Source: Rhodococcus sp. OK519
GTDB taxonomy: Bacteria; Actinomycetota; Actinomycetes; Mycobacteriales; Mycobacteriaceae
Length of the DNA: 64,000 nucleotides
Reading direction: 5' to 3'
Assembly (NCBI RefSeq): GCF_003051005.1
Contig: NZ_QAOW01000003.1
Location: 1-64,000, forward strand
Of the stretch, positions 8,100-16,009 are shown one piece after another; position 1 is the first letter of the stretch; each line of letters begins with the position of its first letter. A program made the position numbers and the translations under genes. A model generated the notes under the pieces. That model was not told the origin of the DNA. It made no database searches and worked only from the letters and a program-made list of their open reading frames with translations.

Positions 8100-8975
8100 G
8101 TGCGATTCACCTACGCCGAGGCCATGACCGACCCCGCCTTCTACGTGCCGCTGGCGCAGGCGGCCGAACGCGTCGGCTTCGACTCCATGACCGTCGCGGA
8201 CAGCATCTGCTACCCCGAGGATTCGGATTCGGTCTACCCGTACACGCCGGACGGCAACCGCGAGTTCCTCGAGAACAAGCCGTTCGTGGAGGCGATGATC
8301 CTCGCGATGGCGCTGGGGGCGGCGACGACCACGCTGCGGTTCACGACCTTCGTGCTCAAACTGCCCATCCGTCCGCCGGTGCTCGTCGCCAAGCAGGCCG
8401 CATCGGTGGCATACATGACGAACAACCGACTGCGACTGGGTGTCGGGGTGAGCCCGTGGCCCGAGGACTTCCAGGTGATGGGGGTGCCGTGGGAGCGACG
8501 CGGCAAGCGAACCGACGAGGCGATCGACATCGTGCGCGGGCTCACGAACGGCGGCTACTTCGAGTACCACGGCGAGATCTATGACGTGCCGTCGATCAAG
8601 CTGAATCCGGTATCGACCCAGCCGATCCCGATCCTCATCGGCGGTCACAGCGACGCAGCACTGCGCCGGGCCGTCGTGCGCGGAGACGGCTGGACGCACG
8701 CCGGCGGTGACCCCGAGGAACTCGATCGGATGCTGGAGAAACTGCAGAAGATCCGTGCGGCGGAGGGCAAGACCGATGCACCGTTCGAGATTCACGTCGC
8801 TTCCGCGGATGCGTTCACCGTCGACGGAATCAAGCGACTCGAAGACAAGGGCATCACCGATGTAATCGTGGGGTTCCGCAATTCCTACGAGGTCGCGCCC
8901 GACGCCGAACCGCTGGAGCAGAAGATCGCGAACCTCGAGAACTACGCGGAATCGGTGATCGACCGGGTGGCCTGA
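8100..8975 (+). CDS. LLM class (F420-dependent type) flavin oxidoreductase
   Basis: A 291-residue protein with a luciferase-like TIM-barrel pattern: an N-terminal GFDSMTVADS strand, then LRFTTFVLKLPIRPP, then RLRLGVGVSPWPEDFQVMGVPW, and PIPILIGGHSDAALRRA near the C-terminus. Such proteins use coenzyme F420 or FMN for hydride transfer. The GTG start at 8100 is chosen because CGAAGGAG lies 7 nt upstream; the frame upstream lacks protein-like character. It is divergent from the KstD-like gene and followed by two SDR genes, which suggests a lipid/steroid redox cluster (inference). Confidence 0.87.
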   Translation: MRFTYAEAMTDPAFYVPLAQAAERVGFDSMTVADSICYPEDSDSVYPYTPDGNREFLENKPFVEAMILAMALGAATTTLRFTTFVLKLPIRPPVLVAKQAASVAYMTNNRLRLGVGVSPWPEDFQVMGVPWERRGKRTDEAIDIVRGLTNGGYFEYHGEIYDVPSIKLNPVSTQPIPILIGGHSDAALRRAVVRGDGWTHAGGDPEELDRMLEKLQKIRAAEGKTDAPFEIHVASADAFTVDGIKRLEDKGITDVIVGFRNSYEVAPDAEPLEQKIANLENYAESVIDRVA

Positions 8976-9123
8976 CGCGGCGCGCGATACCAGTCCCGAC
9001 CAGTGGAATCGGGGGCGGTTTGCGACCCACGTCACACCATACTCGGGGATACCTGACTGAGCGGACGACCGATCAGGCAGTTCATTCCCGAACGTCGGGA
9101 TCGAAAAGCGAAGGGACCGATAC

Positions 9124-9921
9124 ATGATCGACGCAGCCAAGTACGGGCCGTGGGCCGTCATCGCGGGCGGCTCCGAGGGAGTCGGCGAGGAATTCGCCGT
9201 TCAGCTCGCCGAGGCCGGCCTGAACCTGGTCCTGCTGGCCCGCAAGCTGGAACCGCTCGAGGTGGCCGCCGAGAAGGCGCGCGCCAAGGGCGTCGAGGTC
9301 CGGACACTGTCCGTCGACCTCACGGCGGCGGACATGCTCGACAAGATCCGCAGCGTCACCGACGGGCTCGAGGTGGGACTGCTCGTCTACAACGCCGGCG
9401 CCAACACCTACGGCCACGAGTTCGTCACCGGCGACCTGGATCGCTTCCAGCAGGTGATCGACCTCAATATCACCGGTCAGCTCAAGCTGATCCAGCACTT
9501 CGGTGCCCCCATGAAGGATCGTCGTCGCGGCGGCCTGCTGTTGGTGGGCTCGATGGCAGGCTTCCTCGGCTCGGCTCAGATCAGCATCTACGCGGGCGTG
9601 AAGTCGTTCTGCCGCACCTTCGCCGAGGGTCTCTGGCTGGAAATGCGCGAGTACGACGTCGACGTCCTCGAGATGGTCCTCGGCGTCACCCGCACCCCGG
9701 CGATGGCCCGCGCCGGACTCAACATGGACATCCCGGGACTGAACGTCTCGGAGCCCGCCGACGTTGCGGCGCAGGCACTCGCCAACCTGGGCAACGGCCC
9801 GGTCGTGGTCGCGAAGGGCAACGAGCGCGCCGTCGAGAAGCGCAGCGGCGGCAACCGTGTCGAGCTGCTGCTGGCCGCGCAGGCCGCCTCGAAGGCGATG
9901 CTTCCGCCGGAATCCAAGTAA
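9124..9921 (+). CDS. Short-chain dehydrogenase/reductase (tandem copy 1)
   Basis: A 265-residue classical SDR. The cofactor motif is variant, VIAGGSEGVGEEFA (TGxxxGxG type with Ala-Gly-Gly-Ser), and the structural motif is YNAGAN. The catalytic Ser is in LLLVGSMAGFLG and the active-site pair is YAGVK (YxxxK). It is a close paralogue of the next gene (same length, most residues identical by eye). A 13-bp-stem terminator separates the two, so they may be expressed independently. The substrate is unknown. Confidence 0.9.
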   Translation: MIDAAKYGPWAVIAGGSEGVGEEFAVQLAEAGLNLVLLARKLEPLEVAAEKARAKGVEVRTLSVDLTAADMLDKIRSVTDGLEVGLLVYNAGANTYGHEFVTGDLDRFQQVIDLNITGQLKLIQHFGAPMKDRRRGGLLLVGSMAGFLGSAQISIYAGVKSFCRTFAEGLWLEMREYDVDVLEMVLGVTRTPAMARAGLNMDIPGLNVSEPADVAAQALANLGNGPVVVAKGNERAVEKRSGGNRVELLLAAQAASKAMLPPESK

Positions 9922-9933
9922 CACAGCATTGTT

Positions 9934-9962
9934 CGTGGCCACCCGCATCGCGGGTGGCCACG
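9934..9962 (+). terminator. Hairpin terminator between the SDR paralogues
   Basis: Perfect 13-bp arms (9934-9946 and 9950-9962, CGTGGCCACCCGC and complement) with an ATC loop, 12 bp after the first SDR stop. No T-run is present. Confidence 0.7.
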
Positions 9963-10015
9963 ACTCTACGTGCCTGTCGCGTGCAGTCCGTTTCGAACGA
10001 CGAGGGGATCGAACA

Positions 10016-10813
10016 ATGATCGACATTGCCAAATACGGACCGTGGGCCGTCGTCGCGGGTGGGTCCGAAGGTGTCGGCGCGGAACTCGCAGTCCAGCTCG
10101 CCGAGGCCGGCCTGAACCTGGTCCTGCTGGCCCGCAAACCGGAGCCGCTCGAGGCGACCGCGGAGCGGGCCCGTGCGAACGGTGTCGAGGTGCGCACACT
10201 GTCCGTCGACCTCACCGAGGCCGACGTGCTCGACAAGATCCGCACCGTCACCGACGATCTCGAGGTGGGACTGCTGGTCTACAACGCGGGCGCCAACACC
10301 TACGGCCACGAGTTCGTCACCGGCGACCTGGACCGGTTCCAGAAGGTCATCGATCTCAACATCACCACGCAGCTGAAGCTGATCCAGCACTTCGGCGCGC
10401 CGATGAAGGTGCGTCGTCGTGGTGGTCTGATGCTCATGGGTTCGATGCAGGGCATGTCGGGGTCGGTGCGGATCAGCATCTACGCGGGCGTGAAGTCGTT
10501 CTGCCGCACGTTCGCCGAGGGCCTCTGGCTCGAGATGCGCGAGTACGACGTCGACGTCCTCGAGATGGTCCTCGGCGTCACCCGGACGCCGGCCATGGAC
10601 CGGGCTGGACTCAACATGGACATCGACGGTCTACACGTCTCCGAACCGGCCGACGTGGCCGCTCAGGCCGTGGCGAATATCGGGAACGGCCCGGTGTTCA
10701 TCACGAAGGGCAACGAGGAGAAGGCCGAACGCCGCAGCGGCCGCGACCGCATCCAGATTCTGCTGGACGCGCACAACGAGGCGCTGTTGATGCTCCCGCC
10801 GGAATCGCGGTAG
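10016..10813 (+). CDS. Short-chain dehydrogenase/reductase (tandem copy 2)
   Basis: 265 residues, colinear with copy 1 from MIDIAKYGPWAVVAGGSEGVG to the shared C-terminal MLPPES. It has the same NAG structural motif, a Ser in LMLMGSMQGMSG, and YAGVK. The two copies diverge mainly in the substrate-side segment after the catalytic Ser (MQGMSGSVR against MAGFLGSAQ) and in the C-terminal third. This suggests recent duplication followed by substrate-pocket drift. The ATG is preceded by GAGGGGATCGAAC. Confidence 0.9.
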   Translation: MIDIAKYGPWAVVAGGSEGVGAELAVQLAEAGLNLVLLARKPEPLEATAERARANGVEVRTLSVDLTEADVLDKIRTVTDDLEVGLLVYNAGANTYGHEFVTGDLDRFQKVIDLNITTQLKLIQHFGAPMKVRRRGGLMLMGSMQGMSGSVRISIYAGVKSFCRTFAEGLWLEMREYDVDVLEMVLGVTRTPAMDRAGLNMDIDGLHVSEPADVAAQAVANIGNGPVFITKGNEEKAERRSGRDRIQILLDAHNEALLMLPPESR

Positions 10814-10822
10814 CCCAATGCC

Positions 10823-10860
10823 CATCGGGGTCGACCGCGACAATGCGATCGACCCCGATG
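10823..10860. terminator. Bidirectional terminator hairpin
   Basis: 12-bp perfect arms (10823-10834, 10849-10860; CATCGGGGTCGA and complement) with a 14-nt loop that has its own CGC/GCG pairing. It sits between the convergent SDR copy 2 and the downstream minus-strand SDR. Confidence 0.75.
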
Positions 10861-10876
10861 TGCGGTTCGGGGACCG

Positions 10877-11800
10877 TCAGAGCCCGACGAGCTTGTCCGA
10901 CAACGCCCACAGCGCGGCCGCAGTATCCGGGTGCACGGCGTGGCGGGAGGCCCTGCCGACGGCGCAGTCCGAGAGATAGGCCCCGCCGTCCGTGCCGAGT
11001 TCGGGTGCTGTCGCCGCCCACACCGACGTTGCTGCCGCCTGCGGGATCGTCTTGAGGTTGGACAGCAGACCTGGCTTGCCGGCACTCATCCGCTTCATCT
11101 CCGCGAAATCGTCTCGGGACATGTGCCGGGAGAGCCCGGTGGCGCACACCCCCGGATGCACGGAAAAGGCATGAATCCCGCTGTCCGCGTTGCGCCGCTG
11201 CACTTCGACGGTCATGAGCACGTTGGCCGCCTTGGACTGTGCGTACGACACGAACTTGTCGTACGGGCGGTCCTGGAAGTTCGGATCGACGAGATCGACG
11301 GCGTGCGCCCGGTGCGCGTCCGACGAGACGGTCACCACGCGCGACGCCGTGCCTGATCGGTCTGCCGCGAGCCTCAGGTTCGACAGCAGCAGGTTGGTCA
11401 GCAGGAAGTGGCCCAGATGGTTCGTGCCGAACTGCAACTCGAACCCGTCCGACGTGCGCTCGAACGGCGTGTACATCACCCCGGCGTTGTTGATCAACAG
11501 ATCAATCGGTTGTGCGCCGAGATTGTCGACGGCCGCACGAACACTGGACAGGTCGGCCAAGTCCATTGCCAGGGTATTCAGTTCGGCACCGGGCACAACC
11601 TCACGGATACCCGCGGCCACGACGGCCGCGGCATCGCCGTCGCGCGCGGTGAGGATCACCGCCGCGCCAGACGCCGCCAGTGCGCGGGCAGTTTCCCCAC
11701 CCAGCCCGCTCGTCACCCCGGTCACCAGCGCCGTCCGACCGGTGAGGTCGATGCCGTCGCGAACGTCGTCGGTGGTGCTGTCGGGGCCGAAACCTGTCAT
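10877..11800 (-). CDS. SDR family oxidoreductase (retinol dehydrogenase-like)
   Basis: A 307-residue extended-substrate SDR. The cofactor motif is ALVTGVTSGLGGETARAL, the NAG motif is LINNAGVM, the catalytic Ser is in VVTVSSDAHR, and the YxxxK pair is YAQSK. This is the pattern of the retinol/protochlorophyllide-type group. The ATG overlaps the stop of the upstream crotonase gene by 4 bp, so it is the last gene of a TetR-LLM-crotonase-SDR operon. The longer in-frame extension lies entirely inside the crotonase gene and is rejected. Confidence 0.9.
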   Translation of the reverse strand: MTGFGPDSTTDDVRDGIDLTGRTALVTGVTSGLGGETARALAASGAAVILTARDGDAAAVVAAGIREVVPGAELNTLAMDLADLSSVRAAVDNLGAQPIDLLINNAGVMYTPFERTSDGFELQFGTNHLGHFLLTNLLLSNLRLAADRSGTASRVVTVSSDAHRAHAVDLVDPNFQDRPYDKFVSYAQSKAANVLMTVEVQRRNADSGIHAFSVHPGVCATGLSRHMSRDDFAEMKRMSAGKPGLLSNLKTIPQAAATSVWAATAPELGTDGGAYLSDCAVGRASRHAVHPDTAAALWALSDKLVGL

Positions 11801-12609
11801 TCCCACGGTAGTTCCTTCCAGTTCGTCGATACCCGCGTCGTCCACTCCGGATCGCGGCGTTCGAGGAACGCCCGCACACCCTCGGCGGCATCGGGGCCGC
11901 CCATGACGCGATGATGAAGCTCGGTCTCGTAGTCGGCGACCTGTTGCGGCGTGAATCCGTAACGGGCCGTGTCCCACAACAAGCGTTTACTCAGCGCCGC
12001 CGACATCGGCGCGACGTTGATCGCGATGTCGCGCGCCAGGTCCAGCGCGGCCGGCAGCACTTCGTCGGCGGGCAACGACCGGCTCGCGATACCCAAGCTG
12101 ACGGCCTCGCGGCCGTCGAAGGTGCGTCCGGTGAGCAGGACCTCCGCCGCCACCGCCATGCCCGCGGTTCGCGCAACCGTCCAGTGCGACATCGCGTCCG
12201 GCACCACGCCCCGACGCACCTGCGGGATCGCGTACTTGGCGTCGTCCGCGACGATGCGGATGTCGGCCTGCATCGCCAGTGTGAGCCCGATGCCGATGGC
12301 GTGCCCGTTCACGGCCGCGATCACCGGCTTCCGGATCTCGAACGCGGCTGGATTCACGGGGGACGCGGTGAACGCGCCGTCCGCCGGGGACGCGAACGTC
12401 TCGCCGCCCGAGGACAGGTCGGCTCCCGCACAGAATGCAGGCGGGGTGCCGGTGACCACGACGGCTCGAACATCGTCGTCGGCGTCGAGGTCGCCGTACA
12501 GATCACCGAGTCGACGACCCATGTCGGCGGTGAAGGCATTGCGCGCCTCCGGCCGGTGGAGCGTGAGAACCGCTACGCCCCCGTCGATCTCGACGAGTAC
12601 ATCGCTCAC
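11797..12609 (-). CDS. Enoyl-CoA hydratase/isomerase (crotonase) family protein
   Basis: A 270-residue crotonase-fold protein. The first oxyanion-hole loop is TPPAFCAGADLS and the second VIAAVNGHAIGIGLTLAM. The position of the first catalytic Glu of classical hydratases (PE..G motif) reads IPQVRRGVVPD, that is Gln in place of Glu. The second Glu is retained in AAEVLLTG. It therefore may not be a standard hydratase. Its start overlaps the LLM gene by 4 bp and its stop overlaps the SDR, so it sits mid-operon. Confidence 0.88.
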   Translation of the reverse strand: MSDVLVEIDGGVAVLTLHRPEARNAFTADMGRRLGDLYGDLDADDDVRAVVVTGTPPAFCAGADLSSGGETFASPADGAFTASPVNPAAFEIRKPVIAAVNGHAIGIGLTLAMQADIRIVADDAKYAIPQVRRGVVPDAMSHWTVARTAGMAVAAEVLLTGRTFDGREAVSLGIASRSLPADEVLPAALDLARDIAINVAPMSAALSKRLLWDTARYGFTPQQVADYETELHHRVMGGPDAAEGVRAFLERRDPEWTTRVSTNWKELPWE

Positions 12610-13622
12610 GACGTCAGCTTCTTCACGGCGGCGACCAGATCAGCGATGTGTTCGTCGCGGATCGGGTAGCCCGGGAAGTAGCAGCACACGCGGTCGCTGT
12701 AGGCACCGAATCGCTCGACGATCTCGGCGGCACACTCCTCGGGTGTGCCGTGCACCGCGAGGGTACCGAGCATCTTGTCGTCGATCAGATCTGCCATGCC
12801 GGCGAATTCCCCGATCTTGGACAGCGCGTTGAGTTCAGGCTGAAGCTCACCCCATCCCTCGACGTCGAGCACGGGCCGGTAGGCGGGCGTGGACCCGTAG
12901 AACGCGAGCAGGCTCCGCACGCCGCGGGATGCCGCGGAGAGTTCGTCCGGGGTGCGCCCCGTCCCGACGATCACCTGCGGATAGATCGCGAGATCCGCGG
13001 CAGCACGACCGGCCCGATCGAGTCCTTCCTCGATCGCCGGCACCGTGCGTTCCCGGTAGTGACGGACGCTGTTGAACGGCATCACCAGCAGGCCGTCAGC
13101 CACCTCGGCGGCCGTTCGCGTCATCACCGGTCCGAGCGCGCCCAGGCAGATGGGCGGCGGGCCGTACGGATTGGGCCCGGGGTCGAACGTCGGGGTCATC
13201 AGGGTGTGAGTGGTGAACTCGCCCTCGAATCGCAGACGCGAATTGCCCTCCCACGCAGCAAAGATCGCCTTGATCGCCAGCACTGTCTCGCGCATCCGTG
13301 CGGCGGGCCGCGACCACTGCGTGCCGTAGCGCTTCTCGATGTGCGGACGGATCTGCGAGCCCAGGCCCAGACGAAAGCGGCCGCGGCTGAGTGTCTGCAG
13401 GTCGTATGCCGTGTGCGCGAGATGCATGGGACTGCGGGGCAACGCGATCGCGACGTTCGTCATCAGATCTGCGTCGACCACCGCCGCCGCGGACACCAGG
13501 GGTAGGAACACATCGTGCGGGCCCTCGAACGTGAAGAGCCCGTCGACACCGAGATCGACGAGTTCCCGCGCGCGCCGCGCGGCGTTCTCCGGGCGACCGT
13601 CTAGCTGGACGTCCATCTGCAC
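12606..13622 (-). CDS. LLM class F420-dependent oxidoreductase (TIGR03617-like)
   Basis: A 338-residue luciferase-like protein: a DLGVDGLFTFEGPHDVFLP strand near the N-terminus, SRGRFRLGLGSQIRPHIEKRYG, and PPICLGALGPVMTRTAAEVADG. This resembles the F420-dependent family with long ARRARELVDLG helices found in mycobacteria and Rhodococcus. A GTG at 13622 is preferred because GGAAGGGG lies 7 nt upstream; the ATG two codons later is the alternative. It begins 2 bp after the TetR stop and overlaps the crotonase gene by 4 bp. Confidence 0.87.
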   Translation of the reverse strand: MQMDVQLDGRPENAARRARELVDLGVDGLFTFEGPHDVFLPLVSAAAVVDADLMTNVAIALPRSPMHLAHTAYDLQTLSRGRFRLGLGSQIRPHIEKRYGTQWSRPAARMRETVLAIKAIFAAWEGNSRLRFEGEFTTHTLMTPTFDPGPNPYGPPPICLGALGPVMTRTAAEVADGLLVMPFNSVRHYRERTVPAIEEGLDRAGRAAADLAIYPQVIVGTGRTPDELSAASRGVRSLLAFYGSTPAYRPVLDVEGWGELQPELNALSKIGEFAGMADLIDDKMLGTLAVHGTPEECAAEIVERFGAYSDRVCCYFPGYPIRDEHIADLVAAVKKLTS

Positions 13623-13624
13623 TG

Positions 13625-14236
13625 TCAAACCCCTTCCACTGCAGCTGACACCTCGGCGCCGTTGCACGCCAGGACGTACAGCGCGCCGGCCAACGATTCG
13701 ACGAACTCGTCGGCGCCTGAGCTTCCCTGGATCACGCCCCGCAGTGATGTCGTCCCCGACAGGATGTCGAAGATCATCGACGGGTCGACCGCCCGCGGAA
13801 TCTCACCGTTGCGCGCGGCCAGTTCGAGACGCGCCGAGAAGGCGTCGCGTACCGGATCCTGCAACGCCGACAATCGTTCTCGGTCCTCCTCGCTGACGGC
13901 GTCGGCGAGGAGTCCGGGAATACCGGCACGCGCAGCGGGGCTGGCAGCGCGTACGAGGAAGATGCGCGTCCACGTCACGAGATCGGCCTGCAGGTCGTCC
14001 GTCGGCCCCGGGAAGGCGTGCCCTCCGGTGCCGTGGACAGCCTCCTCGAGCAGGGCCTCACGCGTGGGCCACCGCCGATAGATCGCCGGCGCGCTGACCT
14101 CCGCCCGGCGTGCGATCGCGGTGATCGTCGTCTGCTGGTAGCCGACCTCGCCGAGCAGCCGGCGCGCCGCGACCAGAACCGCACGATCCTTGGCCGGGTC
14201 ACGAGGACGTCCGACCTTGCCCACGTTCTCGTTCAT
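13625..14236 (-). CDS. TetR family transcriptional regulator
   Basis: 203 residues. The HTH is at about residues 17-60 (VGYQQTTITAIARRAEVSAPAIYRRW), followed by a TetR C-terminal helical domain. It is the first gene of the TetR-LLM-crotonase-SDR operon and probably its local repressor, with a dyad operator abutting its start codon. The likely inducer is an acyl-CoA or lipid intermediate, going by the co-transcribed genes (inference). Confidence 0.9.
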   Translation of the reverse strand: MNENVGKVGRPRDPAKDRAVLVAARRLLGEVGYQQTTITAIARRAEVSAPAIYRRWPTREALLEEAVHGTGGHAFPGPTDDLQADLVTWTRIFLVRAASPAARAGIPGLLADAVSEEDRERLSALQDPVRDAFSARLELAARNGEIPRAVDPSMIFDILSGTTSLRGVIQGSSGADEFVESLAGALYVLACNGAEVSAAVEGV

Positions 14237-14260
14237 TACGTTTCACCGTAATACGTTACG
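14235..14260. promoter_or_regulatory. Overlapping dyads, probable TetR operator
   Basis: Two nested inverted repeats: ATTACG-N6-CGTAAT (14235-14252) and CGTAA-N4-TTACG (14247-14260), with TTACGTTT present twice as a direct repeat. The cluster begins at the TetR start codon and is AT-rich against its surroundings. Confidence 0.65.
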
Positions 14261-14354
14261 TTTGCGAACGAGAGCGGATTCGCGAGATTCCTCGTTCATC
14301 GAGGCCATGCGGCCGCTTCGAACGCGCCGACGCCGACCTGGGACAATGGGCCTC

Positions 14355-15992
14355 GTGACTGCAACACTGCGTATCTCCGGCCTCTCCGCGTCCCGTGGTG
14401 AGCGCACGCTCTTCTCAGACCTCGACCTGACGGTCGGGCCGGGCGACGTGATCGGCCTGGTCGGCGCCAACGGGGCCGGCAAGTCGACGCTGCTCACGAC
14501 GATCGCCGGGGTCGGGAGCGCTGATGTCGAGGGCACGGTCACGCTCAGCCCGCCGGACGCGACCGTCGGCTATCTCGCGCAGGAACCCGACCGGATCGCG
14601 GGCGAGACGATCCTCGAGTTCCTCGGCCGCAGGACCGGCGTGGCCGCCGCGGAGGCCGAGATGAACGCCGCGGCCGAGTCGCTCGCGAACGGCGGCGAGG
14701 ACCTCTACTCCCCCGCGCTGGACCGGTGGCTCGCGCTCGGCGGCGCGGACCTCGCCGAACGAGCCGAGAAGGTCCTTGCCGACCTGGGTCTCGACGTGGC
14801 CGGCGATGCCCACATGACGGCGCTGTCCGGTGGACAGGCTGCGCGTGCGGGGCTGGCGTCGCTGCTGCTCTCCCGCTACGACGTCCTGCTGCTCGACGAG
14901 CCGACCAACGACCTCGACCTGCCCGGCCTCGAGCAGTTGGAGCAGTTCGTGGCCGAGACCCGGACCGCGCTGGTGGTGGTGAGTCACGATCGAGAGTTTT
15001 TGGCGCGCACCGTGACCGGGATCGTCGAACTCGATCTCGCGCAGCAGCAGATCGCGGTGTACGACGGCGGGTACGACTCGTACCTCGCCGAGCGTGAGGT
15101 GGCCCGACGGCACGCACGCGAGGCGTACGACGAGTACGCGGGCAACCTGTCGGCCCTCGAAGATCGTGCCCAGATGCAGCGCAACTGGCTCGAGCACGGC
15201 GTCCGCAACGCCCGACGCAAGGCCAAGGGCGGCGACTCCGACAAGATGGGCCGCAAGGCGCGTGCCGAGTCCACGGAGAAGCAGGCCTCCAAGGCACGTC
15301 AGACGCAGCGCCGGATCGAACGCCTCGAGGTGGTCGACGAACCCCGCAAGGAGTGGGAGCTGCGGATGGAGATCGCCGCGGCCCCGCGCAGCGGCGCCGT
15401 GGTCTCCACGATGAACGGTGCCGTGATCCGCCGGAACGGGTTCACGTTCGGACCTGTGACCGCGCAGATCGAGTGGGGCGACCGGATTCTCGTGACCGGG
15501 CCGAACGGCTCCGGAAAGTCCACGCTGCTCGAGGTGCTACTCGGCAAGCTCACGCCCGACGAGGGCTCCGCGACGCTGGGTTCGGGTGTCGCGGTAGGCG
15601 AAATCGACCAGGCGCGTGATCTTTTCGAGGGTGACGAGCCCCTCTCGGATGCGTTCGGCGCGCAGGTCCCGGACTGGCCCGACGCCGAGGTCCGCACGCT
15701 GCTGGCAAAGTTCGGACTCAAGGGTCACCACGTGCTGCGGTCGGCGGCGACGCTGTCACCGGGCGAACGCACCCGCGCGGCGCTGGCCCTGCTGCAGGCC
15801 CGCGGAGTCAATCTGCTGGTGCTCGACGAGCCCACCAATCACCTCGACCTCCCGGCGATCGAACAGCTCGAGGAGGCGATGGAGTCGTTCACCGGCACGC
15901 TGCTGCTGGTCACCCACGACCGTCGGATGCTCGACACCATGCGTCACACGCGGCGGTGGCGAATGGAGGACGGACGGCTCAACGAGGACTGA
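14355..15992 (+). CDS. ABC-F family ATP-binding protein
   Basis: A 545-residue soluble protein with two ABC domains and no membrane segment. Domain 1: Walker A GANGAGKST, signature LSGGQAARA, Walker B LLLDEPTNDLDL. A charged linker about 80 residues long (ARRKAKGGDSDKMGRKARAE) follows. Domain 2: Walker A GPNGSGKST, signature LSPGERTRA, LLVLDEPTNHLDL. This is the ABC-F layout, whose members act on ribosomes as translation factors or antibiotic-protection proteins. The GTG at 14355 gives the usual short N-terminus; an ATG at 14346 is equally in frame. Confidence 0.9.
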   Translation: MTATLRISGLSASRGERTLFSDLDLTVGPGDVIGLVGANGAGKSTLLTTIAGVGSADVEGTVTLSPPDATVGYLAQEPDRIAGETILEFLGRRTGVAAAEAEMNAAAESLANGGEDLYSPALDRWLALGGADLAERAEKVLADLGLDVAGDAHMTALSGGQAARAGLASLLLSRYDVLLLDEPTNDLDLPGLEQLEQFVAETRTALVVVSHDREFLARTVTGIVELDLAQQQIAVYDGGYDSYLAEREVARRHAREAYDEYAGNLSALEDRAQMQRNWLEHGVRNARRKAKGGDSDKMGRKARAESTEKQASKARQTQRRIERLEVVDEPRKEWELRMEIAAAPRSGAVVSTMNGAVIRRNGFTFGPVTAQIEWGDRILVTGPNGSGKSTLLEVLLGKLTPDEGSATLGSGVAVGEIDQARDLFEGDEPLSDAFGAQVPDWPDAEVRTLLAKFGLKGHHVLRSAATLSPGERTRAALALLQARGVNLLVLDEPTNHLDLPAIEQLEEAMESFTGTLLLVTHDRRMLDTMRHTRRWRMEDGRLNED

Positions 15993-16009
15993 GCCGCCGC
16001 CCTCCCCCG

